A stretch of 35,330 bases of DNA from Clostridia bacterium. Lineage in GTDB: Bacteria; Bacillota; Clostridia; Peptostreptococcales; Acidaminobacteraceae. The notes under the pieces were generated by a model that made no database searches, was not told the origin of the DNA, and saw nothing but the letters and a program-made list of their open reading frames with translations. The stretch's first letter is position 1, and each line of letters opens with the position of its first letter. Positions 8,208 through 16,049 of this stretch are shown in pieces. The stretch is taken from NCBI GenBank assembly GCA_016937975.1, contig JAFGVN010000054.1, forward strand, positions 1-35,330, read 5' to 3'. A program made the translations under genes and the position numbers.

Positions 8208-8933
8208 ATGGAATTGATTATTGTAAAGGACTACGCGGCTTTGAGTCAAAGAGCAGCGAATTTAATACAGGCACAACTTACTTGGAATCCCCAATCTGTG
8301 TTGGGATTGGCAACGGGCTCAACGCCTGTAGGCATGTATGATGCCTTAGTTAAAATGTATCAAGATAAAGCCATAGATTTTAGTCAAGTAACAACTTTTA
8401 ATCTAGATGAATACCTCGGATTAGGACAAGACAATCCACAAAGTTATTATGCATTTATGCATGAACATTTGTTTAAACACATCAATGTCAACAAGGAAAA
8501 AATCCATATTCCAAATGGTCTTTCTGAAGATATTCAGTCGGAATGTTTAGCATATGAAAAATCAATTCAATTGCATGGTGGCATTGACTTACAAGTATTA
8601 GGTATAGGCCATAATGGTCATATTGGCTTTAACGAACCCAATGTGGAGTTTGAAGCTAAAACCCATGTTGTATCTTTAGATCAGGAAACCATTGAAGCGA
8701 ACAAAAGATTTTTTGATTCTATTGAAGATGTACCCAAAAAAGCAATTTCAATGGGTATTAAAACCATCATGAAATCGAAGAGAATTGTTTTGTTGGCTTC
8801 TGGCGAAGGAAAAGCAGATATCATTGCAAAACTTGTAAAAGATGAAATTAGTCCTAATGTGCCAGCTTCTGTCTTACATTTACATGAGAATGTTGTGATT
8901 ATCGTTGACGAGGCAGCTGCATCAAAATTATAA
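8208..8933 (+). CDS. nagB: Glucosamine-6-phosphate deaminase
   Basis: This 241-residue protein isomerises and deaminates glucosamine-6-phosphate to fructose-6-phosphate and ammonia. Motifs: LGLATGSTPVGMYDAL near the N-terminus (phosphate site), TFNLDEYLGL with the catalytic aspartate near residue 67, and LGIGHNGHIGFNEP with the ring-opening histidine near 138. Length fits the short Bacillota NagB without an allosteric extension. The ATG follows the nagA stop directly, with AAAGGA upstream inside nagA. It is the last gene of the operon, closed by a strong terminator. Confidence 0.95.
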   Translation: MELIIVKDYAALSQRAANLIQAQLTWNPQSVLGLATGSTPVGMYDALVKMYQDKAIDFSQVTTFNLDEYLGLGQDNPQSYYAFMHEHLFKHINVNKEKIHIPNGLSEDIQSECLAYEKSIQLHGGIDLQVLGIGHNGHIGFNEPNVEFEAKTHVVSLDQETIEANKRFFDSIEDVPKKAISMGIKTIMKSKRIVLLASGEGKADIIAKLVKDEISPNVPASVLHLHENVVIIVDEAAASKL

Positions 8934-8960
8934 CCAAATGGCTTGCCATTTGGTTTTTTT
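8932..8960 (+). terminator. Rho-independent terminator of the amino-sugar operon
   Basis: AACCAAATGG (8932-8941) pairs with CCATTTGGTT (8946-8955) around a CTTG loop, followed by further T residues to 8960. The stem starts inside the nagB stop codon. Confidence 0.92.
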
Positions 8961-8991
8961 CGTAATCAAAGGATATCTCCAATAAGGATGT

Positions 8992-9492
8992 TTAGCTGTA
9001 GAATTTCAAATGATGTCTGAAGAGCTTGTTAAGTGTTGTATCAATGATTTCCTTTTGATTCATATGATTGTTTAAAAGGTATTCCATATCACCAGAGATC
9101 AACTTCTTTTTTTGATCTATACTGATAGAAGCAATAGAATCATATATTTTATACAGAATCTCAATTGATTTTTGATCATGAGCATCATACATGTATTTAA
9201 GATTGTCAGAAATTTTATTTAATAATTTTTCATAGGAAAGACCATTGAGATCGGCATCAATTTCTTTAAAAATTACATTGGTATGGGTTGGTGAATTGGT
9301 TTTTCCAATCAGGTAATCTGTTGTGACATGAAAATAATCTGCGATATCACATAAAATATCAAAATTAGGATGTCTTTTATCATTTTCATATTGAGAGAGT
9401 GTCGATACTGCTACATTTAAATGTTCTGCTAACTGCTGTTGTCGAACGAAATTTGCTTTTCTTGTTAGTTTTAATCTTTCACCAAAGGTCAT
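8992..9492 (-). CDS. XRE family transcriptional regulator
   Basis: This 166-residue protein has an N-terminal Cro/CI-type helix-turn-helix (about residues 4-62: FGERLKLTRKANFVRQQQLA, then VAVSTLSQYENDKRHP and DYFHVTTDYLIG), the usual ending of this domain. The C-terminal 100 residues are helical, charged and of no recognised family; they may serve dimerisation or signal sensing. AAGGAGG lies 5 bases before the ATG on the minus strand. It faces away from hpt and converges on the nag terminator. A TTGTA/TACAA repeat at 9565-9581 in the divergent region could be its site, but this is a guess. Confidence 0.88.
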   Translation of the reverse strand: MTFGERLKLTRKANFVRQQQLAEHLNVAVSTLSQYENDKRHPNFDILCDIADYFHVTTDYLIGKTNSPTHTNVIFKEIDADLNGLSYEKLLNKISDNLKYMYDAHDQKSIEILYKIYDSIASISIDQKKKLISGDMEYLLNNHMNQKEIIDTTLNKLFRHHLKFYS

Positions 9493-9564
9493 ATGAGCCT
9501 CCTTTATTCCTCATATTTATATCCCAATATTTACAATTATATTCACAGAATGAAAAATACTTTT

Positions 9565-9581
9565 TTGTATATTGAGTACAA
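9565..9581. promoter_or_regulatory. Small inverted repeat between XRE gene and hpt
   Basis: TTGTA (9565-9569) and TACAA (9577-9581) with 7 bases between, in the divergent region. Arm length and spacing suit a dimeric XRE regulator, but repeats this short also arise by chance in AT-rich DNA. Confidence 0.25.
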
Positions 9582-9678
9582 TCAATTGAAAAAGGGTTGT
9601 TAAAACATCACAATTCACGAATAAAACACTAGCATTTCCAACAGATTATAGTACACTTGTTTTGAAAAGGAGCGAGCT

Positions 9679-10218
9679 ATGCATAAAGATATTGAAAGTA
9701 TTTTATATTCGGAAGAAGACTTAAAAATTAGAATAAAGGCATTAGGTCAAGAAATTAGTAGAGACTATGCAGGTGAAAAACTAATTGTTGTAGGTGTTAT
9801 GAAGGGCGCGAATATTTTCGTTGCCGATTTGATTCGTTCATTGGATCTTGATCTTGTATTGGATTTTATAGTGGTTTCAAGTTATGGTGCTTCTACAGAA
9901 TCTACTGGTGTCATTAGATTATTAAAAGATTTGGATGAGAATATTGATTCTGAAAATGTTTTAATTGTTGAAGATATTATTGATTCAGGTTTAACATTAC
10001 AGTATTTAGTGGAAAACTTTAAAACTAGACATCCCAAGTCAATTAAAATCTGTACTTTATTGAACAAGGTTGAAAGAAGACAGGTTGAAACACCAGTTGA
10101 TTATATTGGTTTTAAGGTTCCTGATGAGTTCATCGTTGGTTATGGCATTGACTATGCAGAACGTTATAGAAATTTACCTTATATTGGAGTTTTGAAACGA
10201 TCTGTTTATGAAAAATAA
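9679..10218 (+). CDS. hpt: Hypoxanthine phosphoribosyltransferase
   Basis: This 179-residue enzyme joins hypoxanthine or guanine to PRPP, giving IMP or GMP (purine salvage). It shows the type I PRTase plan: VVGVMKGANIFVADLI (pyrophosphate loop), DFIVVSSYGASTESTGVIRL (flexible loop) and VLIVEDIIDSGLTL, the PRPP-binding acidic motif, near residues 95-108. Near the C-terminus, PVDYIGFKVPDEFIVGYG matches the purine-binding end of bacterial Hpt. Length is typical. AAAGGAG lies 8 bases before the ATG. It is monocistronic with its own terminator; here it is not next to tilS or ftsH, its common neighbours in Bacillota. Confidence 0.95.
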   Translation: MHKDIESILYSEEDLKIRIKALGQEISRDYAGEKLIVVGVMKGANIFVADLIRSLDLDLVLDFIVVSSYGASTESTGVIRLLKDLDENIDSENVLIVEDIIDSGLTLQYLVENFKTRHPKSIKICTLLNKVERRQVETPVDYIGFKVPDEFIVGYGIDYAERYRNLPYIGVLKRSVYEK

Positions 10219-10316
10219 TCATAAATATCCTGTTTTTTACTAGATTTTTGAACCAATAATATGTAAAATGATATTAGGTTAGTCCTTAAGACAAACCAAG
10301 AAATATTTTACTTCAG

Positions 10317-10354
10317 AAAACTGTACGCAAGTCCTCTTGGGTGCAGTTTTTCTT
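10317..10354 (+). terminator. Rho-independent terminator after hpt
   Basis: A 15-position stem (10317-10331 with 10336-10350, 13 pairs matching) closes a TCCT loop and is followed by a T-rich tail. It lies about 100 bases after the hpt stop. A smaller hairpin, GGTT...AACC at 10277-10298, precedes it. Confidence 0.8.
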
Positions 10355-10386
10355 TATATGTATTGGTGAGCTTGAAATATATCTCA

Positions 10387-10429
10387 TTCTCTAGGAGAAC
10401 ATGACATCCCCAATTAAAAATGTTAAAAT
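10387..10429 (+). promoter_or_regulatory. Promoter and possible operator of the kinase/vWA/PP2C operon
   Basis: ATGACA (10401-10406), a 17-base spacer and TAAAAT (10424-10429) with an extended TG at 10421-10422 form a good promoter. Directly upstream of the -35 lies an inverted repeat, TTCTC-TAG-GAGAA (10387-10399), placed as an activator site would be. Expected transcript start near 10436. Confidence 0.6.
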
Positions 10430-10459
10430 ATAAGGGATAAGAAAGGAAATCAAGGATTT

Positions 10460-11518
10460 ATGAAAAAAATGTTTTTAATATTACTATGCGTTTCTTTAAC
10501 CGCATGTAGTACAGATAAAATTAATCAGTCCATTCCAGAAAATAAATATGATTTTTCTGAACAAGTGGAACCTTATAACATTGATGTTTATATTGATCAG
10601 ATTGATCCTGTAATTTCTAATCTTGATTATATCAGAATGGACAGTGTCTTTTATGATGATGAAAATCAAACAAAAGTCATTATTACAGATCGTACAATTG
10701 AGAATATCTTGCAGATCTATTTAGAATATGAAAAGAATCACGATACTTATGATTTAATCAATTTTTTTGACTTGCATGTCAAAAAATTATCTTCTGTTGA
10801 TGTAGATATTCTTATTTATAAAATCATAAATAAGATAGAAGATGATTTTGATGGTCATCAATCCGTTGTACTTGAGTCAGAATTTAATGATATGATAGTC
10901 GATTATATTACTAGAATTACAGATACTTTTTTGAATTCATTTGAAGTATCAGCAGATTTGCTTAATGAATATCCTGATATGTATCAATATATAGATAAGC
11001 TTAAGAGAATTGTCAACGGTGGCTATCAAATTAGAAGATATGAAGATCAATATTATATGTTCACAGATTATTCTTCTTTCTTGCTGCGATACAAAGATTA
11101 TTATTCAGAAGAAACTTTAGCTGCTGTAGAGATATTAGTGCGAGAAAGTAGGAACCTTGTTTGGATAAATGATATCTTGCAAGTTGACAATGAAGCGATG
11201 GCTTATAGAACAGATCAAATTGAAAGCTTTATGAAGAATTATCCAAATTCTCAATATTATCAAATTATGAGGAATTATTATGTAGATTATTTAACAGCAA
11301 TTGTAAGTAATCCAAATAACATTTCAGTGAACAATCTAAGAGAATCGGTTTACAGTAATGAAAAAATCGATGAATTTAACAAAATCATTGAGCGATATTC
11401 CGGTTCACAAATGGCAAGAATTTTGTCAGATTTAGTTGAAACCATTGAATCTAACACTTTAAAATATGATGAAGAGAAAATAGCTGAGATCATCAACAAA
11501 ATCGGCGTGACATATTAA
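10460..11518 (+). CDS. Unknown lipoprotein, first gene of the TerY-P operon
   Basis: The signal peptide MKKMFLILLCVSLTAC has an LTAC lipobox with Cys16, so the 352-residue product should be a lipoprotein on the outer face of the membrane. The rest is acidic, rich in Asp, Glu, Tyr and Ile, predicted mostly helical, and matches no family I recognise. AAGG lies upstream of the ATG. The gene ends 13 bases before the kinase, whose AAAGGAGG overlaps its stop codon, so the two are almost certainly cotranscribed. That places an extracytoplasmic protein with a cytoplasmic kinase, vWA and phosphatase set; a sensor or envelope partner role is possible but unproven. Confidence 0.8.
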   Translation: MKKMFLILLCVSLTACSTDKINQSIPENKYDFSEQVEPYNIDVYIDQIDPVISNLDYIRMDSVFYDDENQTKVIITDRTIENILQIYLEYEKNHDTYDLINFFDLHVKKLSSVDVDILIYKIINKIEDDFDGHQSVVLESEFNDMIVDYITRITDTFLNSFEVSADLLNEYPDMYQYIDKLKRIVNGGYQIRRYEDQYYMFTDYSSFLLRYKDYYSEETLAAVEILVRESRNLVWINDILQVDNEAMAYRTDQIESFMKNYPNSQYYQIMRNYYVDYLTAIVSNPNNISVNNLRESVYSNEKIDEFNKIIERYSGSQMARILSDLVETIESNTLKYDEEKIAEIINKIGVTY

Positions 11519-11531
11519 AGGAGGCTATTTC

Positions 11532-12842
11532 GTGCATAGAAGTTTTAAAGATCGACAGAGAGTCATTTTAAAGGATGGTACAGTTTTGACCATTGTAAAA
11601 TTTCTGGGATCTGGAGGACAAGGAGAAGTATATGAGGTTGCAACACCTCAAGCTAGACTTGCTCTAAAATGGTATTTTGTGCAAACGGGTACGGATAAAC
11701 AAAAAAACACGATCAAAAAATTAGTTTCAACTGGCAAACCCGATGAAAGATATTTATGGCCAATAGCTTTAGCTGAAGTCCATGGGAAGAAAAGCTTTGG
11801 CTATTTGATGCCTTTGAGACCCCCACAATTTAGTAATATAGTAGATTTAATGAAAAGAAGAATTGAACCTTCTTTTGATGCGGTTGTAACAGCATGCATT
11901 CAGTTAGCAGATAGTTTTCACAAGTTACATGAGAAAGCATTGTGTTACAGGGATATTTCCTTTGGGAACTTCTTTTTCCATGGAAGAACTGGGGACATTT
12001 TAATCTGTGACAATGATAATGTAACCCATACAGCGATACAAGATGCCGGTGTATTAGGAACACCTAGATTTATGGCCCCTGAAATCGTTAGAGGAGACAT
12101 AAAACCCAATATACAATCGGATTTATTTTCATTAAGCGTGTTAATTTTTTACATGTTGATGATGCATCATCCTCTTGAAGGAAAGCAAGAAGCAAGTATA
12201 AAATGCTTTGATTTGCCTGCCATGACAAAATTATACGGTGAACAGCCTATCTTCATATTTGATCCTTTGAATCGTTCAAATCGTCCATTGCCTGGATATC
12301 ATGACAATGCATTGGCTTTCTGGCCGATATATACAGAGAAAGTGAGACAGACCTTTATTAAGACTTTTACTCAAGGATTAAGGATGCCAAGTGTAAGACC
12401 TAGTGAAAAGATTTGGCGAGACATTTTAATTGATTTGAAGAATTCTATTGTTGTTTGTGATTGTGGCATGGAGAATTTTTATGATATTGATAAACTTAAG
12501 CAAGGTGTTTTAAACAAATGTTGGGCATGTGGTAGCCTTTTAAAGCCTGCCAGTAGAATTAAAATAGAAAATGAAGTAATTGTATTAAATATGGGTACAA
12601 AGCTCTATGGACATCATTTAAACAAATATGAGAAATATAAGTTCAAGCATATTTTAGCTGAAGTTATACCGCATCCTATTCAAAGAGATATGATGGGATT
12701 AAAGAATTTATCAAGACAAACTTGGAACATCAAAACAAAGACCGGTAAAAGTTATGCCATAGACTTTGGAAAAAGCTTTACCATTGAAGATGGCACAGTT
12801 GTAGATTTTGGTGAAACAAGTGGGCAAATACGAAAGGGGTAA
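11532..12842 (+). CDS. Ser/Thr protein kinase with C-terminal zinc ribbon (TerY-P type)
   Basis: This 436-residue protein has an N-terminal kinase domain (about residues 15-300): glycine loop GSGGQGEVY (26-34), ATP lysine in LALKW (Lys46), catalytic loop YRDISFGN (139-146; Asp141 and Asn146 kept, the usual His is Tyr), CDND in place of DFG (159-162), and MAPE (181-184). A four-cysteine zinc ribbon follows (Cys309, Cys311, Cys330, Cys333), then a beta-rich domain of about 95 residues that may be FHA-like. No membrane helix is seen. Kinases next to TerY-type vWA and PP2C genes are known as TerY-P triads. Start is GTG at 11532, 7 bases after AAAGGAGG; no competing ATG exists. The vWA gene starts two bases after its stop. 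Confidence 0.9.
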   Translation: MHRSFKDRQRVILKDGTVLTIVKFLGSGGQGEVYEVATPQARLALKWYFVQTGTDKQKNTIKKLVSTGKPDERYLWPIALAEVHGKKSFGYLMPLRPPQFSNIVDLMKRRIEPSFDAVVTACIQLADSFHKLHEKALCYRDISFGNFFFHGRTGDILICDNDNVTHTAIQDAGVLGTPRFMAPEIVRGDIKPNIQSDLFSLSVLIFYMLMMHHPLEGKQEASIKCFDLPAMTKLYGEQPIFIFDPLNRSNRPLPGYHDNALAFWPIYTEKVRQTFIKTFTQGLRMPSVRPSEKIWRDILIDLKNSIVVCDCGMENFYDIDKLKQGVLNKCWACGSLLKPASRIKIENEVIVLNMGTKLYGHHLNKYEKYKFKHILAEVIPHPIQRDMMGLKNLSRQTWNIKTKTGKSYAIDFGKSFTIEDGTVVDFGETSGQIRKG

Positions 12843-12844
12843 TT

Positions 12845-13558
12845 ATGAAAATGAGACCTGGTGGCGAATTGGCCACAAGACCTTTAGAATTTATTTGGTT
12901 GGCAGATTGTTCTATCTCTATGAAAACAAGTGGAAAAATTGATGCGCTTAACGATGCAATTCGTAAATCAATTCCTTTTATGAGAGAAGTTGCTTATGAA
13001 AATCCCAATGCTCAAGTTTATGTGCGTGCTATAAAGTTTTCATCTGGTGCAGCGTGGCATATAGAATCAAGAACACCAGTGGAATCCTTTGAGTGGTCAG
13101 ATTTGGTAGTGGATGGTGTTACGGATTTGGGTGCTGCACTATTGATGCTGAAAGAAGCTTTAAAGGTATCTGAGATGAGTGAGAGAGCTTTACCACCAGT
13201 GGTAGTTCTAATTTCTGATGGACAACCTACAGATGATTATAAAACAGCTTTGGCATCATTAATGGAAGAACCTTGGGCTGTGAAAGCGGTTAAGATTGCC
13301 ATAGCAATTGGTAAAAGCGCTAATAAGCGTATCTTAAAGGAATTCTGTGGTGATAATGGCATTGATGTTTTAAGTGCAGATAATGCAGAAACCTTAGTGG
13401 AATACATTAAATGGGTAAGTACAGTTGTATTACAGGCTGCTTCATCACCTGCAAGCCAAGCTGAGCAAGCCAATACAATGGGTATAAACGTTTCTATTCC
13501 TGTTATTGATGACGATGATGATTTATTAGAAACAATATCAGTAGAGGATGTGTGGTAA
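12845..13558 (+). CDS. TerY-like von Willebrand factor A protein
   Basis: This 237-residue protein is one vWA domain with a complete metal-ion-dependent adhesion site: D-C-S-I-S (residues 21-25), Thr93 in VTDLGAALL, and SDGQPTDD (124-131). TerY-type proteins bind metal and act as cytoplasmic adaptors; in TerY-P triads they are thought to be scaffolds or targets of the partner kinase and phosphatase. The C-terminal tail is acidic (DDDDDLLETISVEDVW). AAAGGGG precedes the ATG. Spacing is 2 bases from the kinase and a one-base stop/start overlap with the phosphatase. No terD, terC or terZ gene lies nearby, so a role in tellurite resistance should not be assumed. Confidence 0.9.
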   Translation: MKMRPGGELATRPLEFIWLADCSISMKTSGKIDALNDAIRKSIPFMREVAYENPNAQVYVRAIKFSSGAAWHIESRTPVESFEWSDLVVDGVTDLGAALLMLKEALKVSEMSERALPPVVVLISDGQPTDDYKTALASLMEEPWAVKAVKIAIAIGKSANKRILKEFCGDNGIDVLSADNAETLVEYIKWVSTVVLQAASSPASQAEQANTMGINVSIPVIDDDDDLLETISVEDVW

Positions 13559-14403
13559 TGATCATTACAAATAAGAATTGGAGAAACACATTTGAAACCG
13601 TTACAGGGAAAAGTCACGTAAAAATAAAAATGCCTAATCAAGATGCAGCTTTAAGTAAGACTATAAGTGACGAGATTTTAATTACAGCAGTAGCAGATGG
13701 ACATGGCTCTAAAAGATGCTTCAGAAGTCATCTTGGGGCGAATTACGCAGTAGAATCAGCTGTGACCATATTGGAAGAAATTCAGGATAGGCTATTTAAA
13801 GATGGAGCGCTGAATCTGAAAGCCTTTGGTAAATTCTACACGAAGCAGATTGTAAAATTATGGCGTGATAAAGTTGATGCAGATTTAAAAGAACATCCAC
13901 TAGAAGAAAACATTATTGAAGATAATGATAAAAAGTCTATTAAGAAGAACCCATATATCGTTTATGGTTCTACACTTTTAATTGTTATTTTAGTGAAGGA
14001 TTTTATTGTCTGTTATCAGTTAGGAGATGGTGATATACTTTTCATCTCAAAATCAAAAAAAGTGTCAAAGCCAATCAAAAGAGATGAACGTCATATTGCA
14101 AATGATACATCGAGTTTATGTTTATTAAAACCAGAAAAGGAATTTAAAATTAAGGTGTTTAGAGATCTTAAACATGTTTTGAAGATGATTATAATTTCAA
14201 CAGACGGTTATTCAAATTCCTTTTCATCAGAACATGATTTTATGAAAGTTGGTTCAGATTTAATTGAAATTGCTTTAGAAGATGGCTTTGAAGTCATTGA
14301 TGAAAATTTAAAAGAATGGATTGAAGAGACTTCGAACTTAGGTTCAGGAGATGATACTTCCGTTAGCGTATTAATGCGAATAGAAGAAGAAAGTATGGCT
14401 TAG
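13558..14403 (+). CDS. PP2C-type protein phosphatase (TerY-P triad)
   Basis: This 281-residue metal-dependent Ser/Thr phosphatase shows the PP2C motifs: NQDA with Asp29, ADGHGSKRCFRSHLGA with Asp47, YGSTLLIVILVKD, a QLGDGDILF strand, STDGYSNSF and SGDDTSVSVLM at the C-terminus. The likely role is to reverse phosphorylation by the partner kinase. The ATG at 13558 overlaps the vWA stop (TAATG) and has AGAGGA about 9 bases upstream; a GTG at 13552 in the same frame is a weaker alternative. A basic, Asp-rich insert (EDNDKKSIKKN, near residue 120) is not part of the core fold. It is the last gene of the set, with a hairpin over its stop codon. Confidence 0.9.
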   Translation: MIITNKNWRNTFETVTGKSHVKIKMPNQDAALSKTISDEILITAVADGHGSKRCFRSHLGANYAVESAVTILEEIQDRLFKDGALNLKAFGKFYTKQIVKLWRDKVDADLKEHPLEENIIEDNDKKSIKKNPYIVYGSTLLIVILVKDFIVCYQLGDGDILFISKSKKVSKPIKRDERHIANDTSSLCLLKPEKEFKIKVFRDLKHVLKMIIISTDGYSNSFSSEHDFMKVGSDLIEIALEDGFEVIDENLKEWIEETSNLGSGDDTSVSVLMRIEEESMA

Positions 14404-14417
14404 CCATACTTTGTTTC
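14391..14417 (+). terminator. Hairpin at the end of the PP2C gene
   Basis: AAGTATGGCT (14391-14400) pairs perfectly with AGCCATACTT (14402-14411) around the stop codon. The tail (TGTTTC) is short in T, so it may be a partial terminator or processing hairpin rather than a full stop before the PHP gene. Confidence 0.55.
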
Positions 14418-14433
14418 AAGATAAAGGAGATTT

Positions 14434-15249
14434 ATGTACGATTATCATTTACATTCTCATTTTTCTGGTGATTGTAATGAACAGATGGAAGAAACCATAA
14501 AAAAAGCCATTGAAATGGGTGGTAAACATTTGTGTTTTACAGATCATCTGGATTATGATTATCCAACCCATGAAATTGATTTTGAAGGTTTTGATGAGAA
14601 AGCCTTTACTGCTCATATAAATCAATTGCAGGATAAATACTCAGAAATTAAGTTGCAAAAGGGTGTAGAATTGGGATTGCAAACTCATTTAGCAAATCAA
14701 TGTGATGCTTTTGTTAAAAATTTTGATCCTGATTTTGTATTATGTTCTTTTCATGTTGCTAAAAGACAAGATTTATTCAATGGTGATTTTTATGAAAATA
14801 GAACACCTGAACAAGCATGGTTAGATTATTATGAAGATGTTTATAATACCTTGAATGTTTTCAAATCTTACTGTGTTGTAGGTCATTTGGATATTCCCAA
14901 AAGGTATAATGAAAAAGTAAAAGATGTAGATATAAAAGCTTATGAATCCGCTCTTGATAAGGTCTTAATAAAAATCATTGAAGATAAAAAGGGCATAGAG
15001 GTCAATATGTCCGGCTTGAGAACACCACAAATGGAAACGCTGCCGAACCGGTTAATTCTTCAGAAATATTTTGATCTCGGTGGTAGTATCATAACCATTG
15101 GTTCAGATGCACACAGGAAAGAAGATATTTATTCCCATTTTAAGGAAGTTCTTTTGATGTTACAAGAAATTGGATTTGAATATTTAGCAACATATGAAAA
15201 AATGAAAATGATTCCAATAGAAATTAAAACCGTTCTAGAAAAGCTCTAG
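14434..15249 (+). CDS. hisJ: PHP-family phosphatase, histidinol-phosphatase (HisJ/HisK) type
   Basis: This 271-residue protein has the polymerase-and-histidinol-phosphatase metal fold: DYHLHSHFSGD at the N-terminus, CFTDHLDYDYP near residue 34, KGVELGLQ, CSFHVAKRQDLFNG, GHLDIPKRY and a terminal GSDAHRKEDI. The order and the F-NGDFYE segment fit the HisJ group, which dephosphorylates histidinol phosphate in histidine synthesis. No other his gene adjoins it (hisA is 11 kb away, alone), so another phosphate ester is possible. AAAGGAG precedes the ATG. A hairpin separates it from the PP2C gene, and its own stop lies inside a shared terminator. Confidence 0.85.
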   Translation: MYDYHLHSHFSGDCNEQMEETIKKAIEMGGKHLCFTDHLDYDYPTHEIDFEGFDEKAFTAHINQLQDKYSEIKLQKGVELGLQTHLANQCDAFVKNFDPDFVLCSFHVAKRQDLFNGDFYENRTPEQAWLDYYEDVYNTLNVFKSYCVVGHLDIPKRYNEKVKDVDIKAYESALDKVLIKIIEDKKGIEVNMSGLRTPQMETLPNRLILQKYFDLGGSIITIGSDAHRKEDIYSHFKEVLLMLQEIGFEYLATYEKMKMIPIEIKTVLEKL

Positions 15250-15262
15250 AACGGTTTATTTA
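15227..15262. terminator. Bidirectional terminator between PHP and HAD genes
   Basis: A perfect 13-bp stem (15227-15239 with 15245-15257), loop AAAGC. T-rich flanks occur on both strands. It overlaps the last codons of the PHP gene and borders the stop of the convergent HAD gene, which ends 10 bases further. Confidence 0.85.
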
Positions 15263-15985
15263 ATCGGTATGATCTTCGAGTGTAGCAACATTTGGATCAA
15301 GGCTGTAAATAACGTCCTTTCTCTCAACGATGATTTTAACTGAACTGACATCTTTTAAGCGATGTAGCAGTTCTTTTGTTGGATTTATTGCATAGCCATG
15401 GCCAACACTTGTGAGCATACTATAATCGCCATTTGTGTCACCATAAGCATAACTTTCTTGAAGATTTAAATTGTACTTGCTGGTTAATTCTGCAATGGCA
15501 ACAGCTTTACTGTTGGCATCCCACATACGAATGACTTTTCCAGTGAAATTGCCTTGATCATCGACCAAATAAGTGGTTCCTTTGCACTCCGTTGCATGAT
15601 ATTTTTCTGCCATGGCTTCTACCAAATAATCTGGGCTGCCAGATATAAAGAAAACATGATGACCCATCTTGTGATGATACTCAATGCGCTCACGGGTAAA
15701 TTGATAGACGGCATCTCCTTTTAAATCAATAACTTGTTTAGTTATGAATGCCGTATCATATTTGTTTAAATTTTTTATGGCATTGACATAAATATCAGCA
15801 AGTTCTTCCATATAGTCTTCGTAATTGCCACGTCTCTTTTGCCATTTCTTAAAGGTTTTTTCCACATGTCCATACCATAATACAGGATCTAGGACTTCGT
15901 ATTTTAAAAGCTTTTTAAAGTGTTCAATCATCAATGAATCACGGTATAATGTACCATCTATATCAAAAAAAGCACCTATGTTCAT
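15260..15985 (-). CDS. HAD-superfamily phosphatase, subfamily IB
   Basis: This 241-residue hydrolase carries all four HAD motifs: FFDIDGTLY (nucleophile Asp, residues 7-15), FFISGSPDYL (motif II Ser), NSKAVA (motif III Lys) and YAYGDTNGDYSML (motif IV). The helical cap between motifs I and II is the subfamily IB type seen in SerB-like and PhoN-unrelated small-molecule phosphatases. It probably removes phosphate from a serine- or lipid-like ester, but the substrate is not evident. AAAGGAGG sits before the ATG on the minus strand. It converges on the PHP gene and diverges from the small membrane protein. Confidence 0.88.
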   Translation of the reverse strand: MNIGAFFDIDGTLYRDSLMIEHFKKLLKYEVLDPVLWYGHVEKTFKKWQKRRGNYEDYMEELADIYVNAIKNLNKYDTAFITKQVIDLKGDAVYQFTRERIEYHHKMGHHVFFISGSPDYLVEAMAEKYHATECKGTTYLVDDQGNFTGKVIRMWDANSKAVAIAELTSKYNLNLQESYAYGDTNGDYSMLTSVGHGYAINPTKELLHRLKDVSSVKIIVERKDVIYSLDPNVATLEDHTD

Positions 15986-16049
15986 AAAGACCTCCTTTTC
16001 GTTTAAAATACTAAATTATTGGTATATATAAAGTAAGCGAGGTGATTGT

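Noticed and set aside
10277-10298. GGTT...AACC hairpin between hpt and its terminator
   Set aside because: It has a mismatch, a short stem and no T-rich tail, so it does not stand as a terminator by itself.
12845-13558. Tellurite resistance gene cluster
   Set aside because: Only the TerY-like vWA protein is present, with no TerC, TerD, TerE or TerZ genes, so tellurite resistance cannot be claimed.
13237-13641. A 134-codon reverse frame across the vWA/PP2C junction
   Set aside because: It is antisense to two genes with clear catalytic motifs, has low-quality residue composition and no ribosome site.
13558-15249. PHP phosphatase as a fifth member of the TerY-P operon
   Set aside because: A 10-bp hairpin over the PP2C stop codon and a 30-base gap with its own ribosome site separate them; co-transcription is not excluded, but the tail of the hairpin is weak.
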